This document shows positions 36,778 through 46,352 of a DNA stretch of 64,000 nucleotides, in pieces. The stretch is taken from NCBI GenBank assembly GCA_013373635.1, contig JABXHN010000019.1, forward strand, positions 1 to 64,000. Direction: 5' to 3'. Position 1 is the stretch's first letter. Every line of letters begins with the position of its first letter. Below the pieces are notes generated by a model. That model saw nothing but the letters and a program-made list of their open reading frames with translations. It was not told the origin of the DNA and searched no databases. A program made the position numbers and the translations under genes. Origin of the DNA: Flavobacteriaceae bacterium (GTDB taxonomy: Bacteria > Bacteroidota > Bacteroidia > Flavobacteriales > Flavobacteriaceae).

Positions 36778-37854
36778 ATGATTGAACTCTTCAAGGACCT
36801 AAAAACAACATCAGATCAAGGGATTACTAGCTGGGAAGCACCTAGTAACATAGCACTTGTTAAGTACTGGGGTAAATTTAAAGATCAAATACCCGCCAAC
36901 CCTTCACTGAGTTTTACTCTTTCAAATTGCCATAGCAAAACCACCCTTAACTATCGTCTACGATCTGAATTTTCTGATGATTACAGTATTGATTTCTATT
37001 TAGACGATGAGCCAAAAGAAGACTTTATTCCTAAAATCAAAACCTTTTTTGATCGAATTGAAGCCTATTTACCCTTTTTAAAATCCTATGATTTTGAAAT
37101 TCGATCCACCAATTCATTTCCACATTCAAGTGGCATCGCTTCTTCAGCCAGTGGAATGGCTGCATTGGCACTCTGCCTTTTAGAGATGACCGTTAAATCG
37201 ATTGAAGAAACTAACTCCGAAGACTTTTATCAAAAAGCATCTTTTTTAGCACGCTTGGGTTCTGGTTCTGGATGTCGTTCCATCGAAGGACCACTGGTTC
37301 AATGGGGATCTACTCCGTCAATTTCGAATAGTTCTGATTTATTTGGAATTCCCTATCCTACTGATATTCATCCAGTATTTGAAAATTACCAAGATTGTAT
37401 ACTAATCGTTCACAAGGGAAGTAAGGCTGTGAGTTCTACAGTAGGTCACCAACTGATGGAAAACCACCCCTTTGCAAAGCAGCGATTTGCTCAGGCTCAT
37501 CAACATATAGAGAAACTGATTTCAATCTTACAAAGTGGCGATTTAATTGCCTTTGTAGAGCTTGTAGAGCTAGAAGCCTTAACGCTTCACGCAATGATGC
37601 TCACCTCGAATCCAAACTTCATTTTAATGAAGCCTAACACCTTGGCTATTATTGAAAAAGTAAGAGAATTTAGAGCTCATACAGGCATTCCAATTTGCTT
37701 TACGCTCGATGCAGGAGCAAATGTACATTTACTCTATCCTCACAAGGATGCCATTGCTTCTTTTGACTTCATTCTTAAGGACTTAGTTGCTTATTGCGAA
37801 AATCAGCAGTATATTTGTGACCAGTTAGGTATGGGAGCTAAGCGACTATCTTAA
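36778..37854 (+). CDS. mvaD: Diphosphomevalonate decarboxylase
   Basis: 358 residues from the ATG at 36778. GHMP-kinase fold; SWEAPSNIALVKYWGK near residue 20, SFPHSSGIASSASGMAALAL as the phosphate loop, GSGSGCRSIEGPLVQW and TLDAGANVHLLY are all diagnostic of the decarboxylase. Produces isopentenyl diphosphate from mevalonate 5-diphosphate using ATP. First gene of a plus-strand unit with mevalonate kinase and a UbiA enzyme. Confidence 0.94.
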   Translation: MIELFKDLKTTSDQGITSWEAPSNIALVKYWGKFKDQIPANPSLSFTLSNCHSKTTLNYRLRSEFSDDYSIDFYLDDEPKEDFIPKIKTFFDRIEAYLPFLKSYDFEIRSTNSFPHSSGIASSASGMAALALCLLEMTVKSIEETNSEDFYQKASFLARLGSGSGCRSIEGPLVQWGSTPSISNSSDLFGIPYPTDIHPVFENYQDCILIVHKGSKAVSSTVGHQLMENHPFAKQRFAQAHQHIEKLISILQSGDLIAFVELVELEALTLHAMMLTSNPNFILMKPNTLAIIEKVREFRAHTGIPICFTLDAGANVHLLYPHKDAIASFDFILKDLVAYCENQQYICDQLGMGAKRLS

Positions 37855-37864
37855 ACCACAATCT

Positions 37865-38803
37865 ATGAAAGGACCACTTTTTTACGCTAAAATTCTACTC
37901 TTCGGAGAATACGGAATTATTAAGAATTCAAAAGGATTGGCCATTCCTTATAACGCCGCTAAAGGCGCTTTAAAAATAGATAAACAGCCTTCTGAAAAAG
38001 CTGTAGAATCCAATAAAAAACTATCTCAGTACGCTACGTATTTAGAACAACTTCAAGAGGAGCAATCAGATCGTTTTTCCTTTGATATCGAACGATTAAA
38101 AGAAGATATCTCCAAGGGAATGTACTTTGATTCTTCAATTCCTCAAGGTTACGGAGTTGGATCTTCTGGAGCTTTAGTCGCTGCTATTTACAACAATTAC
38201 GCCACAGAAAAGATAACGGTTCTCGAAAATTTAACTCGTGAAAAGTTGCTCGAATTAAAGCAACTATTCGGAATCATGGAGTCATTTTTCCACGGAACTT
38301 CTTCAGGATTGGATCCACTAAACTCTTATTTGAGCTTACCGATTCTAATTCAAGCCGAAAACCATATAGCCTCAACTTCAATTCCATCTCAAAATGTTGA
38401 CGGAAAAGGTGCCGTATTCTTATTGGATAGTGGCACAGTGGGCGAAACAGCTCCTATGGTTCAAATCTTCTTCGAAAAGATGAAGACCGAAGGATTTAGA
38501 AGTATGCTGATGAATAAATTCATCAAACACACCGATGCCTGTGTCGATGATTTTATCAATGGAGATTTTAAATCGCTTTTTAAGCACCTCAAACAACTCT
38601 CTGGAGTTGTTTTAAAGAACTTTAAACCGATGATTCCCGAGCAGTTTCACGATGTGTGGAAAAAGGGAATCGAGACCAACGATTACTACCTCAAACTCTG
38701 TGGCTCTGGAGGGGGTGGTTATATTTTAGGATTCACACAGGATCTTGAAAAAGCCAAGAAATCCCTAGAGGGACACCAGATCGAAGTGGTTTACACTTTC
38801 TAA
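37865..38803 (+). CDS. Mevalonate kinase-like GHMP kinase
   Basis: 312 residues. LLFGEYGIIKNSKGLAIPY opens the protein, IPQGYGVGSSGALVAAIYN is the ATP loop, and HGTSSGLDPLNSYLSLP is the substrate segment found in the Bacteroidota mevalonate kinase family; LCGSGGGGYILGF closes it. Most likely mevalonate kinase; phosphomevalonate kinase is possible as both belong to this family. Ten bases after mvaD. Confidence 0.88.
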   Translation: MKGPLFYAKILLFGEYGIIKNSKGLAIPYNAAKGALKIDKQPSEKAVESNKKLSQYATYLEQLQEEQSDRFSFDIERLKEDISKGMYFDSSIPQGYGVGSSGALVAAIYNNYATEKITVLENLTREKLLELKQLFGIMESFFHGTSSGLDPLNSYLSLPILIQAENHIASTSIPSQNVDGKGAVFLLDSGTVGETAPMVQIFFEKMKTEGFRSMLMNKFIKHTDACVDDFINGDFKSLFKHLKQLSGVVLKNFKPMIPEQFHDVWKKGIETNDYYLKLCGSGGGGYILGFTQDLEKAKKSLEGHQIEVVYTF

Positions 38804-38804
38804 A

Positions 38805-39716
38805 ATGTCAACTACCAGCCTTAAAACAAATCTGATCAAAGGCCTCGCTTTTTTTTCAGTGCTCAGAGGCTACAATATTATGTTGATTGTAGTTGCTCAA
38901 TACCTTTGTAGCATCTATATACTAGCTCCAGACAAACCCCTCTTAGAACTTCTATTAGATCTCAATCTTTTTCTTTTAATCGTTTGTACTTCTCTTGTGA
39001 TCGCTGCAGGTTATATCATCAATAACTTTTACGATTGGGAAAAGGATTTGATCAATAAACCCTATAAAACTCTGTTGGATAAGAATATATCCCAACGAGC
39101 TAAGATAAACGCCTATGTGATTTTTAATTTTACAGCACTTATTATTGCTGCCTCTATTTCGTTTAGAGCCGTCCTGTTTTTTAGTGGCTATAGTTTTGGA
39201 ATCTGGCTGTATTCTCACAAATTAAAAAAGATTCTCTATCTGGGGAATCTCATGGCTGCAGCACTTGCGATAACTCCTTTTTTCACGGTATTTGTCTACT
39301 ACAAAAACTTAGACTTTTACATCATTTTACACGCCGTTTATCTGTTTTTGTTATTACTCATTCGAGAACTTACAAAGGACATGGAAAACTTAGCTGGAGA
39401 TCTCAGTCAAGACTATCAAACGATTCCCGTTCGTTATGGCTTATCGAGATCAAAGTTTTGGATTAGTGCTTTGACTCTGCTGAGTTTTATTCCCTCCTAC
39501 TTACTCTTTATCAGTGGTGAAATAGGACTGATGAAATGGTACTTTCTTCTGGCCAACATTCTTCTTGTTTTTGCAATTGTATGGGTGTACAATTCCCGTT
39601 CAAAGAACGATTATAGTTTAGTTCATATCCTTCTAAAAATAGTATTAGCCTTAGGGGTTTTTAGTATTTTTCTGATCGACACTTCAGTAGTTGAAAGCCT
39701 CTTTTCTTTTAGATAG
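38805..39716 (+). CDS. UbiA family prenyltransferase
   Basis: 303 residues, eight or nine membrane helices. First aspartate motif at residues 73-81 (NNFYDWEKD, Asp77 and Asp81) and second at about 192-199 (KDMENLAGD). Attaches an isoprenoid chain to an acceptor in the membrane. Its place one base after mevalonate kinase ties it to isoprenoid use; flavobacterial homologues are often named geranylgeranylglycerol-phosphate geranylgeranyltransferase, but the acceptor is not known. Confidence 0.88.
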   Translation: MSTTSLKTNLIKGLAFFSVLRGYNIMLIVVAQYLCSIYILAPDKPLLELLLDLNLFLLIVCTSLVIAAGYIINNFYDWEKDLINKPYKTLLDKNISQRAKINAYVIFNFTALIIAASISFRAVLFFSGYSFGIWLYSHKLKKILYLGNLMAAALAITPFFTVFVYYKNLDFYIILHAVYLFLLLLIRELTKDMENLAGDLSQDYQTIPVRYGLSRSKFWISALTLLSFIPSYLLFISGEIGLMKWYFLLANILLVFAIVWVYNSRSKNDYSLVHILLKIVLALGVFSIFLIDTSVVESLFSFR

Positions 39717-39736
39717 TTTATTCGAATACTTCTGAT

Positions 39737-39744
39737 TACCTTTG
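39737..39744 (+). promoter_or_regulatory. TAnnTTTG promoter element upstream of the RluB-like gene
   Basis: TACCTTTG, exact -7 box, 16 bases before the ATG at 39761. No TTG at proper spacing. Confidence 0.4.
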
Positions 39745-39760
39745 CCACAAATTAAGTCCC

Positions 39761-40534
39761 ATGAAAAGTCGTAAGCCTCATTCAAATAAAGCAGCAGCTA
39801 AAAACACTCCAAAGAATGCCTCAGAAGGTATTCGACTCAACAAATACTTGTCAAACTCAGGAGTTTGCTCGAGAAGAGAGGCCGATATCTATATCGAAGC
39901 TGGTTCTGTAACGGTCAATGGAAAAGCGGTGACTTCTATGGGATATAAGGTAAAACCCGGTGAAGAAGTTCGCTTTGACGGAAAATTGCTCAATCCTGTA
40001 AAGATGGAGTATATTCTACTCAACAAACCAAAAGACTTTGATACCGTTAATAGAGATGCCTCTGGAAGGAGATCCGCTCTACAACTGATTGCCAATGCCT
40101 CAAATGCACCATTGAGTCCAATAGAGCGACTCAATAAGACTTCATCTGGATTATTGATTTTCACCAATGACGGAGACCTTATCAAAAAACTATCTTCTCC
40201 TAAAAACGGATTTTCAAAAATTTATCATCTAAGTTTAGATCGCAGCTTCTCACAAGAAGATATGGACACCCTTAAAGAGGGAATGGCCCTAGACGGAAAA
40301 CTTGTTAAGGTCCACGATATCAGCTATATAGAAAAAGCTCCTAGAAATGAGATTGGGATAGAAATTAGAACTACCCGAAAGAATTTAGTTCGAAGAATAT
40401 TCGAAAAATTAGAATACGAGATTGTACATCTCGATCGCGTAGTCTACGCTGGACTTACCAAAAAAGACTTGCCAAGAGGTCATTGGAGGCCTCTTACGAA
40501 ACAAGAAATTATCAATTTAAAAATGATTAAATAA
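39761..40534 (+). CDS. RsuA/RluB-family pseudouridine synthase-like protein with altered active site
   Basis: 257 residues. A basic N-terminal tail, S4 RNA-binding domain (IRLNKYLSNSGVCSRREAD, residues ~24-42), then the pseudouridine synthase fold (EYILLNKPKDFDTVN, SSGLLIFTNDGDL, KIYHLSLD). The family's catalytic motif GRLDxxTxGLL reads IERLNKTSSGLL, so the catalytic Asp is Asn125. The conserved EGxxRQVRRM strand is also changed (TTRKNLVRRIF). The fold and S4 domain look intact, so an RNA-binding but non-catalytic role is possible. Its stop shares a base with the CDGSH gene start. Confidence 0.85.
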   Translation: MKSRKPHSNKAAAKNTPKNASEGIRLNKYLSNSGVCSRREADIYIEAGSVTVNGKAVTSMGYKVKPGEEVRFDGKLLNPVKMEYILLNKPKDFDTVNRDASGRRSALQLIANASNAPLSPIERLNKTSSGLLIFTNDGDLIKKLSSPKNGFSKIYHLSLDRSFSQEDMDTLKEGMALDGKLVKVHDISYIEKAPRNEIGIEIRTTRKNLVRRIFEKLEYEIVHLDRVVYAGLTKKDLPRGHWRPLTKQEIINLKMIK

Positions 40535-40707
40535 TGAGTGATAAAGTAATCATCATCAAAAAAAATAACGGACAAATCAGTGTCCTAGGACCTGTAGAGA
40601 TTCAAGACGAAAATGGAACTGTACTCGCTACTAAAACACGCTGTAATTTTTGCAGCTGTGGAAAGACGCAAGATCCTTTATTCTGTGACGGTTCACACAA
40701 CAAATAG
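40534..40707 (+). CDS. CDGSH iron-sulfur domain protein
   Basis: 57 residues. The C-terminal CSCGKTQDPLFCDGSH gives the 3Cys-1His [2Fe-2S] ligand set Cys40, Cys42, Cys51 and His55, as in mitoNEET-type proteins; an additional Cys37 precedes it. No membrane helix. Role in bacteria is not settled, with electron or cluster transfer suggested. Starts one base inside the previous stop (TAATG) and ends head-on against the flavoprotein gene with no gap. Confidence 0.9.
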   Translation: MSDKVIIIKKNNGQISVLGPVEIQDENGTVLATKTRCNFCSCGKTQDPLFCDGSHNK

Positions 40708-41940
40708 TCATTTTCCAATAGAGAGAGCAGAACTTGCGATATAGGATGTTGTCCAGGCATTCTGAAAATTATAGCCTCCAGTAATCGCATCGATATTTAA
40801 GACTTCTCCTGCAAAATAAAGCCCGGAGTGAATCTTGGATTCCATGGTCTTAAAATTGACAGATGAAAGGTCTACTCCACCAGCGGACACAAATTCCTCT
40901 TTAAAGGTTGATTTACCGCTTATCTGAATACGGGTATCGTTCAACTGGTTGGCCAAATTGACTAATTGTATCTTACTCAGTTGAGCCCATTGTTGTCCCT
41001 TTTGAATCCCTGCCGATAGAACTAGATATTCCCACAATCGTTTAGGAAAATTAAATTCATTGATATTGAGCATGGTCTTGGTCCCTGAATTCGATTTTAG
41101 TTCCAAGAGTCGTTCCAATACTTGCTGTTGACTCATATCTGCTAACCAATTGATAGACATCTCAAACTGATAATTTAAATCGGCTAGAGATCGCGCTCCC
41201 CAGGCGGAACACTCTAAAACTGCAGGACCACTAAAACCTTGATGCGTAATTAACAAAGGACCTCTAGAGCTAATGGATTTTTTTCCAGATGTTTGAATGC
41301 TGATTTCCACCTCAGAGCTCAATCCTGAAAGAGCTCCCATTGGATGGGGATCTACTTTAAAGGTGAAGAGTGAAGGAACTGATTCCACAATTGGAATTCC
41401 TAAAGCGCTCAATTTTTTCCAAATAGCTTTACTAGATCCCGAAGCAATCAAAATGTTTTTGGCAGAATACTCCTTCTTATTGGTTCCGATTTTCCAGTAA
41501 TCCTCGTACTTAGAGATCGATTGTACTGAGGTAGAAGGACTGAGTTCTACTCCTTGCTTTTGAGCTAATTCCATAAAGAGGTTAACAATCGATGCTGAAG
41601 AGTTTGAAACTGGAAACATTCGCCCATTATCCTCTTCTTTTAAGGGAACTCCATGATTCTCAAAGAACGAAATAACATCTAAGGGGCCATACGTATAAAA
41701 CGGTCCGAGAAGCTCTTTGTGGCCTCTGGGATAATTCTTAACTAAATCTTTGGGATCTAAAGTATAATTAGTCACATTACACCTTCCTCCTCCAGAGACC
41801 TTTACCTTTGATAAAAAAGAGGGGCTTTGCTCTAAAATCAACACCGAGCAGTTGGGATTGGATTGTGAAAAATGAATACCTGCATAAAACCCAGCAGCAC
41901 CTCCACCGACGATGATAAGATCTTTGTGATTTACATCCAT
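40708..41940 (-). CDS. BaiN/HI0933-like NAD(P)/FAD-dependent oxidoreductase
   Basis: 410 residues. FAD-binding GGGAAGFYAGIHFS near residue 12, KVSGGGRCNVTNY, and the C-terminal GGVDLSSVNFKTMESKIHSG and AGEVLNIDAITGGYNFQNAW which are typical of the HI0933 family. Substrate not established for the family. Last gene of the minus-strand maltose operon; its ATG overlaps the GDPD stop by one base. A functional link to maltose use is not evident. Confidence 0.9.
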   Translation of the reverse strand: MDVNHKDLIIVGGGAAGFYAGIHFSQSNPNCSVLILEQSPSFLSKVKVSGGGRCNVTNYTLDPKDLVKNYPRGHKELLGPFYTYGPLDVISFFENHGVPLKEEDNGRMFPVSNSSASIVNLFMELAQKQGVELSPSTSVQSISKYEDYWKIGTNKKEYSAKNILIASGSSKAIWKKLSALGIPIVESVPSLFTFKVDPHPMGALSGLSSEVEISIQTSGKKSISSRGPLLITHQGFSGPAVLECSAWGARSLADLNYQFEMSINWLADMSQQQVLERLLELKSNSGTKTMLNINEFNFPKRLWEYLVLSAGIQKGQQWAQLSKIQLVNLANQLNDTRIQISGKSTFKEEFVSAGGVDLSSVNFKTMESKIHSGLYFAGEVLNIDAITGGYNFQNAWTTSYIASSALSIGK

Positions 41941-42698
41941 TAGTTTATCTGCTTGCCTCTGTCAGGATAATTACAAAAAACTCCATCAACTCCCCAATCT
42001 TTTAGTCGTTGCAAGTCTTCAACCTCATTAACAGTCCAAGTATAAACTTGAAAACCAGCATCGTGAATTTTATGTACGATTTCTTTTGTAAGTGATTTGT
42101 AATAAGGGTTAATAGAAATAGCATTTAAGCGCTGTGCTATATCCATCGCTTTTAAAGGGTTTGTTTCAGTAAGTATACCAATTGCTATATTATCATTGAA
42201 ACCTCTCATTTGCTCGAGTTCTTCCCATTTAAAACTTGAGATTACTATATCTGATGTCATTAACAGCCCCTTCTCAAAGTAAGTGTTTAAAAGTAGATTC
42301 ACTGGTTCAGCTGTACTAGAACCTTTGAGTTCAATATTGATCTTGGTCTTTGAAGCGCACAGATCGAGTACCTCACTTAAGAGCGGTATGGATTGCCCAT
42401 CATTGAGCTGAACTTGTTCTTTGAGTTCTTTATAGGTATAGGACTCAATAGCTCCCTTAGCATTGGTAAGCCTACCTAGTTGATCATCGTGAAAAACAAC
42501 TAATTCTCCAGAAGGTAACACAAAGACATCGAGTTCAATCATCGGAGCTCCCAAATCCAATGCTTTTTGAAATGATTGGATGGAGTTTTCCATCTCGTAA
42601 CCCATGGCGCCTCTGTGAGCGACAATTGTATATGTAGATTGGGCGTAACTCATACTGCAAACAAATAATACTACAGCTAAAAGATACGCCTTTTTCAC
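41940..42698 (-). CDS. Secreted glycerophosphodiester phosphodiesterase
   Basis: 252 residues with a signal peptide ending after SMSYAQ (residue 20). GDPD fold with His28 in AHRGAMGYEMENS, ELDVFVLPSGELVVFHD (Glu, Asp and second His), and a late YTWTVNEVEDLQRLKDWGVDG, quoted in part as WTVNEVEDLQRLKDWGVDG. Hydrolyses glycerophosphodiesters to glycerol 3-phosphate in the periplasm. Two bases after the GH13 lipoprotein gene; part of the same operon by spacing. Confidence 0.92.
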   Translation of the reverse strand: MKKAYLLAVVLFVCSMSYAQSTYTIVAHRGAMGYEMENSIQSFQKALDLGAPMIELDVFVLPSGELVVFHDDQLGRLTNAKGAIESYTYKELKEQVQLNDGQSIPLLSEVLDLCASKTKINIELKGSSTAEPVNLLLNTYFEKGLLMTSDIVISSFKWEELEQMRGFNDNIAIGILTETNPLKAMDIAQRLNAISINPYYKSLTKEIVHKIHDAGFQVYTWTVNEVEDLQRLKDWGVDGVFCNYPDRGKQIN

Positions 42699-42700
42699 GA

Positions 42701-44038
42701 TTAGTTGTTCAAGAGAATTCGATAAGCGTATGGAGCTAAATCAAAGGAATTTTCTAAACTGACAGATTCCCCAGAATAGAAATCTTTAAAAGAGCCTGAT
42801 TGATGCAGTTGTACAGTCACTGGTTCAGCACTAAAGTTTGCTAAGTAAACCAATTGATCACCTGCCTTTTCTCTTAAAAATGACAATACTTTATCGTTAG
42901 CACTATTGTCAATATTTTGATAGGAGGCTGGTTCAACTCCGGTATCTAAAGCTTTAGTAGCCTTTTTAAGCTGACCTAACTTTTTATATACATCGTACAT
43001 ATGACCTTTAGTGCGATCGATACTGTCCTTTTCAAAAAAGAGTAGTCTTCTGTCTAAATCGTATTCCTGTCCACTGTAAATAAGTGGCATACCAGCGATA
43101 GTATACATCAATGCAGCGGCTGTTTCAATAGCGCCTCCTAAGCGTTCGTGAACCGAACCATTCCATGAATTTTCATCGTGATTGGATGTAAAATTCATCA
43201 AGATGGCCTCATTTGAATACTGCTGTTTAACATTTTCCATTCGAGCTCTAAAATCATCGATTGGCTTATGTCCATTTGCAATGTCATTGGAGAGGTGATG
43301 AGTTTCCCATCCGTATACCATATCAAATCCTGCTTGAATTAAATGTGGCTCCCATGCCTCAGCTAACATAAAAATTGGCTTCAAAGCTCTAAGCTGAGCT
43401 ATCGTATGCTCCCAAAAATCAGTAGGGACCATTCCAGCCATATCACATCTAAAGCCGTCGATGTCCGTTTCATTGATCCAATACTTCATATCTTCAAGCA
43501 TCTGAGCTCTCATATCCTGATTGTCATAGTTTAAATCAGCGGTATCGGTCCAATCAGTACCTACGGGATGTGTGGGATTTCCATTTTCATCTTTAGTATA
43601 CCAATCAGGGTGCTGTGTTAACCAAACATGATCCCATCCTGTGTGGTTTGGAACCCAGTCTAAAACAACATACATATCCAATTCATGGGCAGTATCGATC
43701 AATCTCTTAACATCTTCAAGAGTTCCAAATTCAGAATTGACCTTTTGATAATCTGAAACTGCGTAATAAGAACCTAAAGTTCCTTTACTCTTAGTAGTAG
43801 AAATTGGGTAAATCGGCATCAGCCAAATAATATCAACTCCTAATTCTTTTAGTTTAGGAAGATCATTGGTAAAGGCTTCAAAACTCCCTTGAGGAGAATA
43901 CTGCCTTATATTTGCTTCATATATCACCGCATTTGCGATACGCTCCTTAGAAATTGGAGCAATTTTAGTCTGTGTTTGATTCATTTCTGTACAAGAAATT
44001 AAGTTGATTAAAAGTAGCCCAAGTATAAACCTTTTCAT
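42701..44038 (-). CDS. GH13 alpha-amylase-type lipoprotein
   Basis: 445 residues from the ATG at 44038, which gives a proper lipoprotein signal (LLLINLISC, Cys16); an in-frame ATG 15 codons upstream lies inside the GH65 gene and would spoil the signal. Catalytic residues: Asp199 (GFRCDMAG), Glu227 (MLAEAW) and Asp288 (SNHDENSW). DWVPNHTGWDH is conserved region I. Anchored in the envelope, it should cut starch or malto-oligosaccharides into pieces for uptake. One base after the GH65 gene. Confidence 0.92.
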   Translation of the reverse strand: MKRFILGLLLINLISCTEMNQTQTKIAPISKERIANAVIYEANIRQYSPQGSFEAFTNDLPKLKELGVDIIWLMPIYPISTTKSKGTLGSYYAVSDYQKVNSEFGTLEDVKRLIDTAHELDMYVVLDWVPNHTGWDHVWLTQHPDWYTKDENGNPTHPVGTDWTDTADLNYDNQDMRAQMLEDMKYWINETDIDGFRCDMAGMVPTDFWEHTIAQLRALKPIFMLAEAWEPHLIQAGFDMVYGWETHHLSNDIANGHKPIDDFRARMENVKQQYSNEAILMNFTSNHDENSWNGSVHERLGGAIETAAALMYTIAGMPLIYSGQEYDLDRRLLFFEKDSIDRTKGHMYDVYKKLGQLKKATKALDTGVEPASYQNIDNSANDKVLSFLREKAGDQLVYLANFSAEPVTVQLHQSGSFKDFYSGESVSLENSFDLAPYAYRILLNN

Positions 44039-44039
44039 T

Positions 44040-46352
44040 TTAAAGTGCAATTTTGGTTTCCTCTGATGGATTGAGAACGACACGCTGAGAGTTAATTCTC
44101 ATCGACATTTGACTGTCACCTGATAAGGTTATTGAAATTTGAGACTGATCAATACTAATTTTGAGAATTCTATTTCTAAAGTTAATCTTGAATGAATACG
44201 AATCCCATTGTTTTGGAATTTTTGGATTAAATGACAATTTATCGTCAACAATTCTCATTCCTGCAAAACCTTCTACAATACTCATCCAGGTTCCTGCCAT
44301 TGAAGTAATATGAAGTCCTTCTTCCACTTCCTTATTATAATCATCAAGATCCAACCTAGAAGTTCTCAAATAGAACTCATAAGCTTGATCCATACGATCT
44401 AACTTCGCAGCCTGTATGGAGTGAACACATGGAGAAAGCGAAGATTCGTGAACTGTAAATGGCTCGTAGAAATCAAAGTGACGCTCAAGGCTTTTTAAAT
44501 CAAAGTGGTCTTCGAAAAAGTAAAATCCTTGAAGAACATCTGCCTGTTTGATATAAGGAGACCTTAAAATTCGGTCCCAACTCCATTTTTGGTTGATAGG
44601 GCGTTGCTCCTTAGTCAATTGATCAACAGTTTTGAGTTCTTTATCTAAGAATCCATCCTGTTGTAAGAAAATATCGCGTTCTGAGTCATAAGGAAAATAC
44701 ATTTGATCTGCTACTGCCTTCCAAAGTTCCATTTCAGCATTCTTTAACTTGGTGACACCCATGATTCTGCTGAAGTCATCTGGATAACCATCTTTGACCT
44801 TTTTAATTTGTTCTAATGTATATTCTATACACCATTTAGCTATATAATTAGTGTAGAAATTATTGTTGACATTGTTCTCGTATTCATTTGGACCTGTCAC
44901 CCCTAAGATCACATACTTATCTTTCTGAGCTGAATAGGTCGCTCTTTGATGCCAAAAACGCGATATTCCAATGAGCACTTCCAAACCTGCTTCTGGAATG
45001 TAAGAGTAATCTCCAGTGTAACGATAGTAATTGAATATTGCGAAAGCAATGGCGCCATTACGGTGAATTTCTTCGAAGGTAATCTCCCATTCATTGTGGC
45101 ACTCTTCTCCATTCATTGTAACCATTGGATAAAGTGCTGCACCATTGGTAAATCCTAATTTTCCAGCATTTTCAATGGCTCTATCCAATTGATTGTATCG
45201 ATATTGAAGTAAGTTTCTAGCAACTTCCTCATTTTTGGTCGCCATATAAAAAGGAATACAATAGGCTTCAGTATCCCAGTAAGTACTTCCTCCGTACTTT
45301 TCTCCTGTAAAACCTTTGGGGCCAATATTTAAACTGGCATCTTTTCCAGAATAGGTTTGATTAAGGTGGAAGACATTAAAACGAATTCCCTGTTGTGCCT
45401 TAACATCACCATCAATTACAATATCAGAAGTTGACCATATGAGCTCCCAAGCCTTGATTTGATCTTCAAGTAAATTGTCAAATCCAATTGACAGAGCAGT
45501 GTTGACAGCTTTCTTTGCAGCCTCAACCACTGTTTTATCCGGATGATTTCGTTCAACTACATATCCTCCGTATTTGTAAACTACCAACTGTTGGTTTTCG
45601 CTGAGATCCAACTCATAATGATGAGCCACATAGGTTTCACTTTCTTCTACCGTATGAGATTGACTGTGCTTTTTTCCATCTACAAATAGTTCAGCTCCCA
45701 TGTAGGTACAGGTTTTAAACTCTGTTTTTAAGGTATGAGCAGATATAAAAGCTGTATTTTCTTCAGATTCTACTGCAGTAGTCTTCCAAAAATCATCGTC
45801 CCAGTTAGAATCATTGTTTTTGATCCCTGAATCTAAAAAGCAATTAACAGATATGTTCGTATCTTGATTTAATGGAGTCAATGCGTATTTAATTGCTCCT
45901 ATTTCATCGTAATTCATACTCAAAAACCTCGTCGCTTCAATAGCAACATCGACATCGTTCGGAAGTGTCGCTACAAAACTACGCTTGTGCCACCCCTCTT
46001 TCATATTGAGTTCTCTTCGGTATTCACGAACTGCTTTACAAGTATTCAAATCTAAAACAGATCCATTGATTTCAATGTGAATCCCAATCCAGCTCGGTGC
46101 GTTGAGAACCTTAGCAAAGTATTCTGGATATCCGTTTTTCCACCATCCCACTCTCGTCTTATCAGGATAGTAAACTCCTCCTATATAGCTTCCTTGAAAA
46201 CTTGGACCAGAATAAAATTCCTCAAAATTAGCACGTTGACCCATGGCCCCATTACCAATACTAAATAAACTCTCTGATGATTTTACCTGATCTGCATTGT
46301 ACCCCTCTTCTATAATACTCCAAGGGTTCGCTTTTATATAATCTTGATTCAT
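44040..46352 (-). CDS. GH65 maltose phosphorylase (or related disaccharide phosphorylase)
   Basis: 770 residues without a signal peptide, hence cytoplasmic. The (alpha/alpha)6 barrel carries the general acid Glu490 in VTGPNEYEN; upstream GGSTYWDTEAYCIPFY and downstream RPINQKWSWDRILRSPYIKQAD (split: QKWSWDRILRSPYIKQAD) match the maltose phosphorylase branch. Converts maltose and phosphate to glucose and beta-glucose 1-phosphate. The adjacent beta-phosphoglucomutase supports this over a hydrolase or trehalose enzyme, although trehalose or kojibiose phosphorylase cannot be fully excluded. Overlaps pgmB by four bases. Confidence 0.9.
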   Translation of the reverse strand: MNQDYIKANPWSIIEEGYNADQVKSSESLFSIGNGAMGQRANFEEFYSGPSFQGSYIGGVYYPDKTRVGWWKNGYPEYFAKVLNAPSWIGIHIEINGSVLDLNTCKAVREYRRELNMKEGWHKRSFVATLPNDVDVAIEATRFLSMNYDEIGAIKYALTPLNQDTNISVNCFLDSGIKNNDSNWDDDFWKTTAVESEENTAFISAHTLKTEFKTCTYMGAELFVDGKKHSQSHTVEESETYVAHHYELDLSENQQLVVYKYGGYVVERNHPDKTVVEAAKKAVNTALSIGFDNLLEDQIKAWELIWSTSDIVIDGDVKAQQGIRFNVFHLNQTYSGKDASLNIGPKGFTGEKYGGSTYWDTEAYCIPFYMATKNEEVARNLLQYRYNQLDRAIENAGKLGFTNGAALYPMVTMNGEECHNEWEITFEEIHRNGAIAFAIFNYYRYTGDYSYIPEAGLEVLIGISRFWHQRATYSAQKDKYVILGVTGPNEYENNVNNNFYTNYIAKWCIEYTLEQIKKVKDGYPDDFSRIMGVTKLKNAEMELWKAVADQMYFPYDSERDIFLQQDGFLDKELKTVDQLTKEQRPINQKWSWDRILRSPYIKQADVLQGFYFFEDHFDLKSLERHFDFYEPFTVHESSLSPCVHSIQAAKLDRMDQAYEFYLRTSRLDLDDYNKEVEEGLHITSMAGTWMSIVEGFAGMRIVDDKLSFNPKIPKQWDSYSFKINFRNRILKISIDQSQISITLSGDSQMSMRINSQRVVLNPSEETKIAL

